Part shown: positions 53,471 to 61,540 of the stretch, in pieces
Position numbering within the stretch: the first letter of the stretch is position 1
Layout: each line of letters starts with the position of its first letter
Assembly: GCF_003008535.1 (NCBI RefSeq)
Contig: NZ_CP027666.1
Coordinates: 3,213,501 to 3,277,500 of the forward strand
DNA from: Ottowia oryzae
Lineage (GTDB): Bacteria > Pseudomonadota > Gammaproteobacteria > Burkholderiales > Burkholderiaceae_C
Length of the DNA: 64,000 nucleotides
Direction of reading: 5' to 3'
Notes under the pieces: generated by a model
Seen by the model: only the letters and a program-made list of their open reading frames with translations
Told to the model about the DNA's origin: nothing
Databases searched by the model: none
Made by a program: the position numbers and the translations under genes

Positions 53471-53541
53471 GCCTTCCTAGGGGAAAGCGGCAATTTTAGG
53501 CCGGATGCGTCCGGATAAGTGCGCATGCATCCGGGGCAAAG

Positions 53542-53583
53542 TGGGGGCACATTTGGGGGCATCTTTTCCCAAAGTGGGGGCAC
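53542..53583. repeat. Candidate integrase arm-type sites, left end
   Basis: Three direct copies of TGGGGGCA occur at 53542, 53554 and 53574; the first two lie 12 bp apart as TGGGGGCACATTTGGGGGCA. The same 20 bp occur once at the right end (63308). Confidence 0.5.
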
Positions 53584-53647
53584 ATCCACACCGCCATAGC
53601 GGACGCCCCCTGGCCAATCCATCGCGGAATTCCATCCCTCAAAAACG

Positions 53648-53671
53648 AAAAGCCCGGCGAACCGGGCTTTT
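53648..53671 (-). terminator. Terminator of the island's late genes
   Basis: Perfect stem AAAAGCCCGG / CCGGGCTTTT, loop CGAA, 150 bp beyond the protease/capsid stop. Its T-run works on the minus strand. Confidence 0.75.
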
Positions 53672-53819
53672 CGGGCAACCACGCTACACAACGGGGCCAG
53701 AAGGAAGCCTCCATGGGCACTGGCGCTGCGGTGTTGCTGTCGCCTCTTGGGGTTCGTTAAGGGCACTCGCCAAGTTATCCCTGCAACGCCCATGCGGGCG
53801 CCGCTCGTTCAGTCTTAGG

Positions 53820-55592
53820 TCACGCGGCGGTGCCGGTGGACTTCACCCACCCGATAGGTGCCGCCCATCCGCATCCGAAGTCAAGGCGCGCACGGTATTC
53901 GACGCCGTCAACCTCGAAACCGCCGCGCTCCACCATCTGGACACCTTCAGCGCCTTCCAGGTAGCCGTATTCCAGCGCAGACTGGTTGCGCGCCACCAGA
54001 TACCACGCAGTGGCGCTGGCGGCGTCCAAACGCGGCTCAACGGCCACCGTCAGGCCAGAAAATGGCTGTACGTCGTCGGTGCGAGCGGGCGACAGGCTGG
54101 TCACCAGCTGCAGCGCCTTGAGCTCAAGCGCTGCAGGGACAATCAGCGTGCCAGGCTGCTGCGCGAGCAGACCACCATGCAGGCCGCGCTGGCCGCGCAG
54201 CGCAAGCACGGCGGCGGCAAGCCCCTCAGCGGTCAGCACCTTATCTACGCTGGTGCCGCGCGTGGCGTCGAACACCGGAGCGCCATCGACGGTGCCAGGC
54301 GTCAGCAGCATCGACGCAAGCCGGTCGGCCTCAAGTCGGGCCGCTGAGGCCGCGAAGCCTGAGATAGCGGCTGCAAAGGCGCCCAGATCGTCGTTGATGA
54401 TGGCCTGGCGCGTCAGTGCCAGGATGCGCCCGAAAGTGGCCACGCCCCAGCCGTTGCTGGCCTCAGCAAGCGAGCCGTATTTGTATTCGCCGTGTTCATT
54501 GACTTTGAGCAGATCGGGCGCGCTGTCGGCCCGAACCGAATTGAGAATACGGAAGTCCGGGCGGTTGACCTTGCGCGCGATGGCCTTGATCGGTGATTGC
54601 TGGTCTTCCATGGCCTGCGCCAGTACGCGCGCCGCAGCGGTGTTGAGCAGCTGCGGAAAGTCGCTGGTGGTGCCTGCGCCGAAGGCCCGCTGAAAAATCG
54701 TGTCGCGATGCTCGCCGGGCGCGATGCGCTGGCCTCCAGCTGTCAATGCGCGCTCCGCAAGGTCGATCAGGCTTGCGCGCCCCAGCGTTGGGCCGGTGGC
54801 CGTGCCGCCCATGCGGCTGGCCAGCGTGTTCAAGATCAGCTCACGGTCGTTCGCCGCAGGACGTTCAGCGCGGGTATTGTGGTGTCCGCCGGTGAGCAGG
54901 TCGCGCATGGCGAGCTCGTTCATGATCATGTCCTTGGCGGCCTCAACGCTGGCCGAACGCTGAATGATGTTCAACGCCTTATCGGCCATGCCATGTCGGG
55001 TGCAAAGCTCAAGGATTTGCTCCGCTCGCTGCTCAGGCTTCCAAGTTTGAATTGGATCGGCTGGCGCCGGGGTTTGTGCGGGCACGGGTGCCGGGGCGGC
55101 TGGGGTCTTGGTTGCTGTGGTGGTCATGTCGTTCTCTGCGGAATGGTTGCGATAGAAGCCTGCCGATGCGTCGGCAGGAACGGAGACAATCGAGGCCTCA
55201 ACGGGGCGCCAGCGGTATTCGGTGGCACCACTTTCCGGGTCGGTTGCGCGGATGCCGGTGCGCTCATAGCCGACGCTCAGGGATCGGTGAATCCCCGCTT
55301 CTACGTCGGCCCGAATGGCCTGCGCTTCCGCGCTGGTGCCAAACCGCGCCAGGCCGGTGACTTTGTCGCCCGTGCATCGAATGCCATCAATCAGGCCAAC
55401 GGCCAGTCGGCTTTGGTCGTGTCCGATCAGCAGCGGCAGCGGTGCGCGGGACAGATCAACATCTTCAGGTGCGCAACTGAGCACTTCGAACTCACCGCCG
55501 CGGCCTACTGGCGCGGTCGTGGCGATGGTGCAAGGAATGTCAGCGCCGTCTGCGCGGCCAAACATCACGGCGCGGGTCAACAGATCAGACAT
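53820..55592 (-). CDS. Prohead protease / major capsid protein fusion
   Basis: The single chain has 590 residues. The N-terminal third is an S78-type prohead protease: LPLLIGHDQSRLAVGLI (His58), HRSLSVGYERTG (Ser104 or Ser106) and VEASIVSVPADASAGFYR. A Pro/Ala linker (TKTPAAPAPVPAQTPAPA, about 161-178) leads to a capsid-like domain with RKVNRPDFRILNSVRADSAPDLLKVNEHGEYKYG and GGFEVDGVEYRARLDFGCG at the end, as in Mu gpT-like coats. ATG 55592 overlaps the upstream gene by 8 bp. An internal ATG (residue 156, MTTTATK) could give free capsid protein. It should form the island's or satellite's own shell. Confidence 0.85.
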   Translation of the reverse strand: MSDLLTRAVMFGRADGADIPCTIATTAPVGRGGEFEVLSCAPEDVDLSRAPLPLLIGHDQSRLAVGLIDGIRCTGDKVTGLARFGTSAEAQAIRADVEAGIHRSLSVGYERTGIRATDPESGATEYRWRPVEASIVSVPADASAGFYRNHSAENDMTTTATKTPAAPAPVPAQTPAPADPIQTWKPEQRAEQILELCTRHGMADKALNIIQRSASVEAAKDMIMNELAMRDLLTGGHHNTRAERPAANDRELILNTLASRMGGTATGPTLGRASLIDLAERALTAGGQRIAPGEHRDTIFQRAFGAGTTSDFPQLLNTAAARVLAQAMEDQQSPIKAIARKVNRPDFRILNSVRADSAPDLLKVNEHGEYKYGSLAEASNGWGVATFGRILALTRQAIINDDLGAFAAAISGFAASAARLEADRLASMLLTPGTVDGAPVFDATRGTSVDKVLTAEGLAAAVLALRGQRGLHGGLLAQQPGTLIVPAALELKALQLVTSLSPARTDDVQPFSGLTVAVEPRLDAASATAWYLVARNQSALEYGYLEGAEGVQMVERGGFEVDGVEYRARLDFGCGWAAPIGWVKSTGTAA

Positions 55593-55806
55593 GGCCGTGC
55601 TCCTCGCGCCAGCGCTCACGCGCCTCGATGCTCGCGCGCGCGTCGTTCAAAAGGTCACGGGCCAGGCCCAGGGCTTCATGCGGAGACAGGCGAACCAGCC
55701 GGGACACGCCGCCGCCTTGAAGCTCCAGCAGCAGCCCCGGTAGGAGCCTGGCTCGCATCTGCTGGCTTGGCAGCAGTGCGGGGTCGGTATGAAGGTAGTG
55801 GTTCAT
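55585..55806 (-). CDS. Small island protein, unknown
   Basis: This 73-residue protein (MNHYLHTDPALLPSQQMRAR...VSRLVRLSPHEALGLARDLL) has no recognised domain. It has an amphipathic C-terminal helix and overlaps the protease/capsid gene by 8 bp, so it belongs to the same transcript. It may be a head-assembly or regulatory peptide, without evidence. Confidence 0.6.
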   Translation of the reverse strand: MNHYLHTDPALLPSQQMRARLLPGLLLELQGGGVSRLVRLSPHEALGLARDLLNDARASIEARERWREEHGHV

Positions 55807-55857
55807 GGCGCCACTTTGCCGCCGTGAACCCCAGTGACAAACAACGGCGCGACGATT

Positions 55858-56319
55858 TCAGCGCGCGCTGGCGTGCTCCTTGGCGATGCGGAACAGTTGC
55901 CGGCTGCTCAAGGCGACTTTGACGCCCTTGAGCTGCCGCAGCTTGACAACATGCGCCTCCAACTGCGCCGGGACAGGTGCCATGCCACGCAGGGCGCGAC
56001 TGAGCCACTCAGCGCTGGCGCAGCTCACACTGCCACCGTGCGTAACCATCGCCTCGTGAATCAACGCGGCACGCGCTTGCTGGGCCACGCGCCGCCGCGG
56101 CTCTTCATTGCATCGCCCCTGGCGCGCACGCAGGCCCAGACACGTCGCCAGGTCGCCGGAGCCGGCAAAGTACCTGTCAAGCCCGCGCACGAACTGCTTA
56201 CGGGTTTGCTCAGGGGGCACGGTGCCGCGCTCCATGGACATGTGCACTTCCCGAAGCACGTCCACCGGGTCCAGTGCGGCGGGCTGACTCGCCCACACGG
56301 AATGAAGCAGGAACGTCAT
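55858..56319 (-). CDS. Island protein, unknown (helical)
   Basis: This 153-residue helical protein contains DPVDVLREVHMSMERGTVPPEQTRKQFVRGLDRYFAGSGDLATCLGLRARQGRCNEEPRRR. I recognise no domain. ATG 56319 (MTFLLHSVWAS) overlaps the small-terminase-like gene by 4 bp. Position between terminase and capsid genes suggests a packaging or head role. Confidence 0.65.
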   Translation of the reverse strand: MTFLLHSVWASQPAALDPVDVLREVHMSMERGTVPPEQTRKQFVRGLDRYFAGSGDLATCLGLRARQGRCNEEPRRRVAQQARAALIHEAMVTHGGSVSCASAEWLSRALRGMAPVPAQLEAHVVKLRQLKGVKVALSSRQLFRIAKEHASAR

Positions 56320-56798
56320 GACGCAGAAGCTCCTTGACCGAGGGCGGTGTTCGATTCGAGTGAGCCCGTCAGCCCTTCCAGCGCTTTGCATAGCTCGTCG
56401 CTGAGCGTGGTGAAAACCACTTCCGAGCTGGTCTCGGCAGCCAACACCGCCGATACCCGCGCCGGAATCTGCAGTAAGCCGTCGCGGGTGGCCGCCAAGC
56501 GGTTGGCCAGCTGGGTGCGGACCGCGTCAACCCGGATGACTTCGCCGCGCTGCTCGGCCAGCTGGATTTCTGCCTGCTCGCGCTTTGCCCTCACCAACCG
56601 TGCGCGCTCGTCGGTCAGCATGGGGTCGTTGTCACTGGCACGGCCGGCCGCCTGGCCTCGCAGCCGCTCGCAGTAGGCGCGCGTCCAGTCGCGCAGCGTG
56701 CCACCCGCTATCAGTACCCCATCACTGGCCAATTGGCTGGCCCTTGCCTCGCTGATGCCGACGAATGATGCGAATTCAGCTTGTGTCGCCTTGTCCAT
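56316..56798 (-). CDS. Terminase small subunit-like protein (Nu1/DUF1441 type)
   Basis: This 160-residue protein has an N-terminal winged-helix start (MDKATQAEFASFVGISEARASQLASDGVLIAGGTLRDWTRAYCERLRG), a middle charged coiled segment (ERARLVRAKREQAEIQLAEQRGEVIRVDAVRTQLANRLAATRDGLL) and a helical C-terminus. That layout is the Nu1/DUF1441 small terminase, which recognises pac or cos sites for packaging. No large terminase gene is present. ATG 56798 follows AGGGGG at 13 bp. Confidence 0.75.
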   Translation of the reverse strand: MDKATQAEFASFVGISEARASQLASDGVLIAGGTLRDWTRAYCERLRGQAAGRASDNDPMLTDERARLVRAKREQAEIQLAEQRGEVIRVDAVRTQLANRLAATRDGLLQIPARVSAVLAAETSSEVVFTTLSDELCKALEGLTGSLESNTALGQGASAS

Positions 56799-56804
56799 CT
56801 TCAC

Positions 56805-57115
56805 TTAACCCCCTTGGGAAGTCCCGTACCTAGTCCGAGGTCGCGGCGCGAATTACCCGCACCGAGAAGTGCCAGGAAGGACCCGCGAACTTTTCGACAG
56901 GTCATAGCCAGCGCGCCGACATCCATCCTCCGGATCAGCGGTTCATGCACATGTACACGCGCTGGTAGGGTGAGAAACGTGATTAACGTGAGCAACGAAG
57001 CGGCATCAGCGTCACTCACGTTTTTCACGTTATTCACGCGGTCTAGGCGCTTGCATGCGTATCTATATATAAAGAAAGAGAATTTCATTTATTCCTCTCT
57101 ATGGAGAAACGTGGA
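56805..57115. promoter_or_regulatory. Candidate replication origin: 9-bp periodic inverted array
   Basis: AACGTGA occurs at 56976 and 56985 (9 bp apart) with a near copy at 56994. Its inverse TCACGTT occurs at 57016 and 57025 with TCACGCG at 57034, again 9 bp apart. The two triplets face each other around about 57004. A/T-rich DNA (57058-57105, TATCTATATATAAAG) borders the array and lies just after the DUF3987 gene. Such arrays beside primase-helicase genes resemble the origins of P4-like elements. A 95-codon frame here is dismissed. Confidence 0.5.
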
Positions 57116-58675
57116 TCACTGAAGGAACAGCCGTGGATTGACGTGCCACACCGCAGAAGGGCGCGCCTTTTCGTTCTTGCGCAGCTCATGCCGAACGCAG
57201 CCATTGGCTTGCAGGCGCTGCAGTGCAGCCACCAAGCGCTCCTTCTTCGTGAAGCGGCTGCGCATTGCGAAGTGCGCATCGGCTTGCTTGAACTCGCCGC
57301 GCACACCAGATCGCACCACCCAAGCCAGCACCGCATCGGCATCGCGGTCAGCCTCATCCGCAGCCAACAGACGGAACGCAGCCTTGGCATGCGGCACCAG
57401 CAGGCGGCACAGCGCGATGGCACGCTGGGTGCTGTCCAGGCACACCAGCTCAGCGCATGGCCCACTGGTCACCAGCTCGAACAGCAGCGCGATGCGCGCG
57501 GCCATGCCCGCCAGCTTGGCGCCCCAATCGGCAATGGCGGCCAGCTCGCCGTCGGGCCCCAGCGCGTTCTCAATCTCTTGCGCATAGTCCAGCCATGCCT
57601 CGCGCGCATCGTCCGCCAGCGGCAACTGGTGCGGCGGCAGGTGCGGCCCCTCCATTGGGTCGCCCAGCAGCGCGTCAACCTCGCGCTCGTATTCCGTGCG
57701 CAGATCGGCAGGCACTGGCTTGTAGGCGCGCACGTTGCGTCCGCCCACCACCTGGCCGGGCAGGGCGTAGGCAAAGCGCGCCATCAGGCCGCTGGCCCTG
57801 AATCGGTTGCTACCTGCAGCGTCGTTCAAAAGGTCGGGCTGCAACATCAGGCCCAAGGTCAGGGCAGCGCGGTCGATATAGGCGTGGCGCCCGCCGCGCT
57901 CTACCCTCACAGAACCGCCGCTGTGACCCTGCAACAGCACGTCCAGCGCCGGCCCGGCGCCGCCGCCATAGCTGCCGCTGATGGTGTTGAACAAGCCCCC
58001 CTCATCTGACAACACCGCCATGCGCGAGCCCTGCTCCACCAACACGGATTGAAGGCGCTCCACCGTCGTGTCGCCGATGAACACTCGGGGCGGAAACATC
58101 CGGTCGGCCTTGGCATGCTCTTCGTTCTCGATTTGCTGACGCAAGCGCTCTCGTTCGTTGGGGTCGTCGGTCTTGCCCGCCTGAGTCTTGAGGCGGGCAA
58201 TCGTTGCCTCGATCACTGTCTGCCGTGAGTTGTGCACGCTGATCGCGCGCCGCATTCGATCACCGGCCCGCTTCTCCCACGCTGCCAGCGGCCTGGCCAG
58301 GGCATCCACGATGGCGGACTTGCGCGAACCGCTGGCGGCCACGCTCAGGCTCCAGAACGTGGCCGGCTCGGTATAGCCCGCATCCGCGCCCAGGGGCGCC
58401 ACCACGTAGCGGCGCTGCACACAGGCAGATACCACGCTCAGCGCGAAAAGCGCGCTCATGGTGGCTGGCGTCTGAGTGGCCTCAGCCAAGGCGCCCACGT
58501 ACCGGCCCAACCAGGCGGGCAGCAGGTCAGCAGTCAGCGGCGCCGGTTCTGCTGCCGTCAGGATGGGCGCCGGCCAATCGGCCACGCCTTGGATGACGGG
58601 CTCCAGTTGCTCGCTCACCGCAGCCAGGCCTTGGGCGGCGGCCAGGTCGTTGAAGTCGGTAGGCAGCGCGCTCAT
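57116..58675 (-). CDS. DUF3987 domain protein, primase/helicase-like
   Basis: DUF3987 (YfjI-like) protein of 519 residues. A P-loop-like segment AASGSRKSA (about residues 113-121) sits after WSLSV, and RVFIGDTTVERLQSVLVEQGSRMAVLSDEGGLFNTISGSYGGG is the conserved family block, with MLQPDLLNDAAGSNRFRASGLMARF further on. Such proteins occur next to Toprim primases in phages and satellites and are taken to be replicative helicases. It overlaps the Toprim gene by 4 bp. Confidence 0.88.
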   Translation of the reverse strand: MSALPTDFNDLAAAQGLAAVSEQLEPVIQGVADWPAPILTAAEPAPLTADLLPAWLGRYVGALAEATQTPATMSALFALSVVSACVQRRYVVAPLGADAGYTEPATFWSLSVAASGSRKSAIVDALARPLAAWEKRAGDRMRRAISVHNSRQTVIEATIARLKTQAGKTDDPNERERLRQQIENEEHAKADRMFPPRVFIGDTTVERLQSVLVEQGSRMAVLSDEGGLFNTISGSYGGGAGPALDVLLQGHSGGSVRVERGGRHAYIDRAALTLGLMLQPDLLNDAAGSNRFRASGLMARFAYALPGQVVGGRNVRAYKPVPADLRTEYEREVDALLGDPMEGPHLPPHQLPLADDAREAWLDYAQEIENALGPDGELAAIADWGAKLAGMAARIALLFELVTSGPCAELVCLDSTQRAIALCRLLVPHAKAAFRLLAADEADRDADAVLAWVVRSGVRGEFKQADAHFAMRSRFTKKERLVAALQRLQANGCVRHELRKNEKARPSAVWHVNPRLFLQ

Positions 58676-59496
58676 GCAGGCACCCCCGCAAAGTCAGGCG
58701 CCACCACTTCACCGCCCACGGCGCGCGCTGCGGCGCGGGCGTGGGTCAGCCCAGGGTTGCCCGGCGTGCCGGCGTCGTTGTCGGCACAGATCACCAGGCG
58801 CAACGCAGGGAACTTGGCCCGCAGCGCCCGCGCCACCGGCAGCAGGTTGCCGCAGTTAAAGCACACCGCCACAGCCCGGCCAGTTGCTTCAAAAATAGTA
58901 GCTGCCGTGGCATACCCTTCGGCCAGCAGCAGGCAATCCGCCGGCCGGCCCATGGCGTAGTAGCAGCCCTGAATACGCCCACCGGTCAGAAACCGTTTGG
59001 CGCCGTCCGGCCCGATGAATTGCAGCGTGCCGATGCGGCCAGCCGTGTCGCGCGCGGGGATCAGCAGCATGTCGCGCAGCTGGCGCAGGCCGATGGCCCG
59101 CACGCGCTTGGCGCGCAGATAGGCATGCACGTCGGTCGCAGGCCGCGCGCGCTGCCAAAGCCGCTCTGCCCGCGTAGCCGCAGCCGTTTGCACCGCTTTC
59201 AACTCTGCCGCGCGCGCCTGTTGCGCGGCGGCCTGATGACGGCGCAGTGCATCGCGCTCAGCCGGTGTCAGGCGGCGGTCGGTGTTGCCTCGCCAGGTGT
59301 GGGTGGCGCCGGTGCGCCAACTGCCGAAAGCGCCTGACGGCACAGGGCCGTCGTGCAATACCACCCAGCCGTTCACGCTGCCCGGCTTGTCGCCTTCAAC
59401 GCGGTAGCGCACCAGGCGGCCATCGGGCACCAGGTGCAAGTCTTTGACAGGCGTCAGCGCCGCCATGCGCATCGCGTCCAAGATGCCCGTGCTCAT
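58672..59496 (-). CDS. Toprim-domain DNA primase-like protein
   Basis: Protein of 274 residues with a C-terminal Toprim fold: CLLLAEGYATAATIFEATG (catalytic Glu193) and LVICADNDAGTPG (Asp239, Asp241). The N-terminal part (VPDGRLVRYRVEGDKPGSVNGWVVLHDGPVPSGAFGSWRTG) is the domain found before Toprim in P4-like and plasmid primases. It has no zinc finger. With the DUF3987 protein it forms the two-gene replication module. It overlaps its neighbours by 4 bp on both sides. Confidence 0.9.
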   Translation of the reverse strand: MSTGILDAMRMAALTPVKDLHLVPDGRLVRYRVEGDKPGSVNGWVVLHDGPVPSGAFGSWRTGATHTWRGNTDRRLTPAERDALRRHQAAAQQARAAELKAVQTAAATRAERLWQRARPATDVHAYLRAKRVRAIGLRQLRDMLLIPARDTAGRIGTLQFIGPDGAKRFLTGGRIQGCYYAMGRPADCLLLAEGYATAATIFEATGRAVAVCFNCGNLLPVARALRAKFPALRLVICADNDAGTPGNPGLTHARAAARAVGGEVVAPDFAGVPA

Positions 59497-59885
59497 GGTT
59501 TCGGCCCTCGCGTGCCCGTGGGCGCCAGCGGCGCGGAAACGCAGACCACCTGGCCTGAGCCGGCCTCTACGATGCGCATGCTCAGATCGGGCAGCAGCTC
59601 AGCAAAGTAGGTGCGCTGAGCCTGCGTGTCGTAGCGGTGCAGCATGAAGCGTGTCAGCGGCGCCCCCTTGGCCCGGATCGGCAACAGTGCCCACGCATTG
59701 GCCAGCAGCCGCTCGGGGCCGTCGGGGTCGATTCGTGCCACGGGTGCCGGCGCAGCCGCAGGCGCCGCAGGCTTGCGACGGGCCGGCAAGTGCAATACAC
59801 TGCGGCCGTTTTCGAGTCTGATTACGTTATTGGCCGCTGCGGGTGTTTGCACCACCCCGGCGGCTTTCTCTTTGGTGTCGGTCAT
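59493..59885 (-). CDS. Island protein, unknown
   Basis: This 130-residue protein has an N-terminal low-complexity part (ARRKPAAPAAAPAPVAR) and a compact C-terminal region (ERLLANAWALLPIRAKGAPLTRFMLHRYDTQAQRTYFAELLPDLSMRIVEAG). No domain is recognised. ATG 59885 (MTDTKEK) is chosen because it overlaps the alpA stop by 4 bp. It is co-transcribed between alpA and the primase. Confidence 0.65.
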   Translation of the reverse strand: MTDTKEKAAGVVQTPAAANNVIRLENGRSVLHLPARRKPAAPAAAPAPVARIDPDGPERLLANAWALLPIRAKGAPLTRFMLHRYDTQAQRTYFAELLPDLSMRIVEAGSGQVVCVSAPLAPTGTRGPKP

Positions 59886-60133
59886 TTGAGCATTGCTCCC
59901 GAATTGGTAGCGTTTGGCGCTTGACTGGCGGCCACGCGCTCGGCAATCCATTGCTGAATCTCTGAGTCGCGCCAGACCACGCAGCGGCGCGACAGGCGCA
60001 CAGGCTGCGGAAATCGACCGACCTTGGCGCCGGCGTAGATAGCGGACTTCTTGAGCCCGGTTTGTTGCTCAACGGCAGGCAGGCGTAGAAAGCTCTCGCG
60101 CTGCGCTGGTGCGCCGGAATTCGATGGATTCAT
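59882..60133 (-). CDS. alpA: AlpA-family transcriptional regulator
   Basis: Protein of 83 residues with the AlpA/MerR-like helix-turn-helix (FLRLPAVEQQTGLKKSAIYAGAKVGRFPQPVRLSRRCVVWRDSEIQQWIAER), the family pattern of P4 and PICI activators. It should activate excision and replication genes. The ATG at 60133 is preceded by AAGGAGG at 8 bp. A perfect inverted repeat lies 55-83 bp upstream. Confidence 0.93.
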   Translation of the reverse strand: MNPSNSGAPAQRESFLRLPAVEQQTGLKKSAIYAGAKVGRFPQPVRLSRRCVVWRDSEIQQWIAERVAASQAPNATNSGAMLK

Positions 60134-60187
60134 GCAAACCTCCTTAAAAGAAGGCTCAATGCTGCCCACCGGGGCACCGGATCACTA

Positions 60188-60216
60188 GGCAAACAATGTC
60201 CGCAGAATTGTTTGCC
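60188..60216. promoter_or_regulatory. Perfect inverted repeat upstream of alpA
   Basis: GGCAAACAAT and ATTGTTTGCC, 10-bp arms without mismatch, flank a 9-bp GTCCGCAGA centre. It sits between alpA and the preceding gene and has no T-run, so an operator for a repressor or AlpA itself is likelier than a terminator. Confidence 0.5.
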
Positions 60217-60238
60217 TTGACTGAGAAGGCGCAGTGCG

Positions 60239-60910
60239 CTAGGGCGGGTCGAGTGTGATTTCTGCCGCTATCAGTCCGTGTTCGGCTGTGTCGCCCATCT
60301 CAGGCCGCCAGAGCCAACCAACGCCGTCAACAGCCACTAAGGCGCCCTTAGGGTCGCGCCGGAAGGCATCCGGCGGCGCAGCAATGGCCGCCCCCACTAC
60401 GTCGCCCTCGTCAGTGCGAATAATCAGGACGGAGAGTCCGGCGAGTTGCTTTGCGCCAAGTCGTATTAATCGGTTAGCGCTGGACTCGTCTCCAGCGGGC
60501 GTTGGATCCCCTTTGCGTCCCGAGCCGCCCATACCTCGCCAGCCCCTGCTCGTCCACAACTGGAGAACACTGGCACGTGCACGCGCCTCCACCGCGCGCC
60601 TGTCGCCCTGTTCGCCCGCCATATACAGGCGCCACGCCAGCGCGCATGCCACATTGCGGCCATGCTTGGGCTGTGCGCCGCGCGGCCGCAGAGGCTCAAA
60701 GAACAAATCCCACAGATCGCCATCGGCCCGAGCCGTCATCCGGTGTTCACGCCCGGTGCGGTCCCAGGCCGTCAGAATGGCGGCGCGCACGCCGGTATCG
60801 CTGCGCGCTTCCATGATGTCGATGCGCGCGGGCAGAACACCTACAGGCCACTTCACCACTGCGTCGATTGAAGCCGCGCGCGGGGCCCTGCTGCGTCTTG
60901 AGGTTGCCAT
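60239..60910 (-). CDS. Island protein of 223 residues, unknown
   Basis: The protein has a basic N-terminus (MATSRRSRAPRAAS) and a middle block RVTARADGDLWDLFFEPL-like, with LRPRGAQPKHGRNVACALAWRLYMAGEQGDRRAVEARARASVLQLWTSRG. I recognise no domain; a nucleic-acid role is possible from the basic residues. ATG 60910 follows AAGGAGAGCATC, which decides the start over upstream in-frame ATGs at 60931 and 60967. It sits in the satellite accessory position between alpA and integrase. Confidence 0.65.
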   Translation of the reverse strand: MATSRRSRAPRAASIDAVVKWPVGVLPARIDIMEARSDTGVRAAILTAWDRTGREHRMTARADGDLWDLFFEPLRPRGAQPKHGRNVACALAWRLYMAGEQGDRRAVEARARASVLQLWTSRGWRGMGGSGRKGDPTPAGDESSANRLIRLGAKQLAGLSVLIIRTDEGDVVGAAIAAPPDAFRRDPKGALVAVDGVGWLWRPEMGDTAEHGLIAAEITLDPP

Positions 60911-60956
60911 GATGCTCTCCTTGCTGTTCATAGCGGGAAGATGAATTTCTCGTGCT

Positions 60957-61268
60957 TCATGGTGCATCCTCTTCGCCCCCCGCTGGTGTCGCAGCGACAG
61001 CTTTCCCCGCCGTCCGCTCCGCCAGGTGCTCCAGCATCTTGCTCAACACCGTGGCCCGCGATAGGCCAACCTCAATCAAGCCCGCATTCGACGAATTGGC
61101 GTCGTAGGCTGCGTGCAGCAGATCAAGCAGTTCCTGCGCCTCGCCCCAGCCCCATGCGATGCAGCTGTGCACGCTGGCAGCGGGGTTCAGCACGACAGGC
61201 GGCTGGCCGCCCACCATCGTCCAGTTCTCGTGGCGCCAGCCCGATAGATTCACTTGATTGCCGCTCAT
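60957..61268 (-). CDS. Island protein of 103 residues, unknown
   Basis: Contains SVHSCIAWGWGEAQELLDLLHAAYDANSSNAGLIEVGLSRATVLSKMLEHLAERTAGKA, a DUF3077-like helical layout sometimes seen in toxin or phage regulators; that resemblance is weak. Its ATG at 61268 overlaps the next upstream gene by 4 bp. Confidence 0.6.
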   Translation of the reverse strand: MSGNQVNLSGWRHENWTMVGGQPPVVLNPAASVHSCIAWGWGEAQELLDLLHAAYDANSSNAGLIEVGLSRATVLSKMLEHLAERTAGKAVAATPAGGEEDAP

Positions 61269-61540
61269 GACGCACCTCCGTTGCTTTCAAAAAACGGGTA
61301 GCCGCATTGCCATTCCAGGATGCCGCCACGAATCTGGCCGCCCGATGCTTCATCGGCCAGCGCGCCAATTTGCCGCGCCAGACCGGCCAAGCCGAACAGC
61401 AGCATGTCTTCGTCGGTTTCGCTCAGGCGCTCTGCGCTTTGCATGGCCAGGTGCGCAATGATGTCCGCCTGATTGGCAATGCTTTCCAGCACCCGCTGGT
61501 ATTGGTGCGCGTTCAGCGCCGGGCGGTTGTTTGCGCTCAT
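61265..61540 (-). CDS. Island protein of 91 residues, unknown
   Basis: Helical protein (ALNAHQYQRVLESIANQADIIAHLAMQSAERLSETDEDMLLFGLAGLARQIGALADE). No domain recognised. It overlaps both neighbours by 4 bp, so the three small ORFs form one translationally coupled unit. Confidence 0.6.
   Translation of the reverse strand: MSANNRPALNAHQYQRVLESIANQADIIAHLAMQSAERLSETDEDMLLFGLAGLARQIGALADEASGGQIRGGILEWQCGYPFFESNGGAS

Noticed and set aside
56801..57088. A 95-codon minus-strand frame between the DUF3987 and small-terminase genes
   Set aside because: It runs through the 9-bp periodic array, which gives period-three codon repeats (NNVKNV, LTLITFLTL), and has no family resemblance. I treat the gap as control or origin DNA.
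58885..58915. AATAGTAGCTGCC inside the Toprim gene, resembling a family A half copy
   Set aside because: It encodes the conserved Toprim segment GYATAATIFEATG, and no second arm is present, so the match is likely chance.
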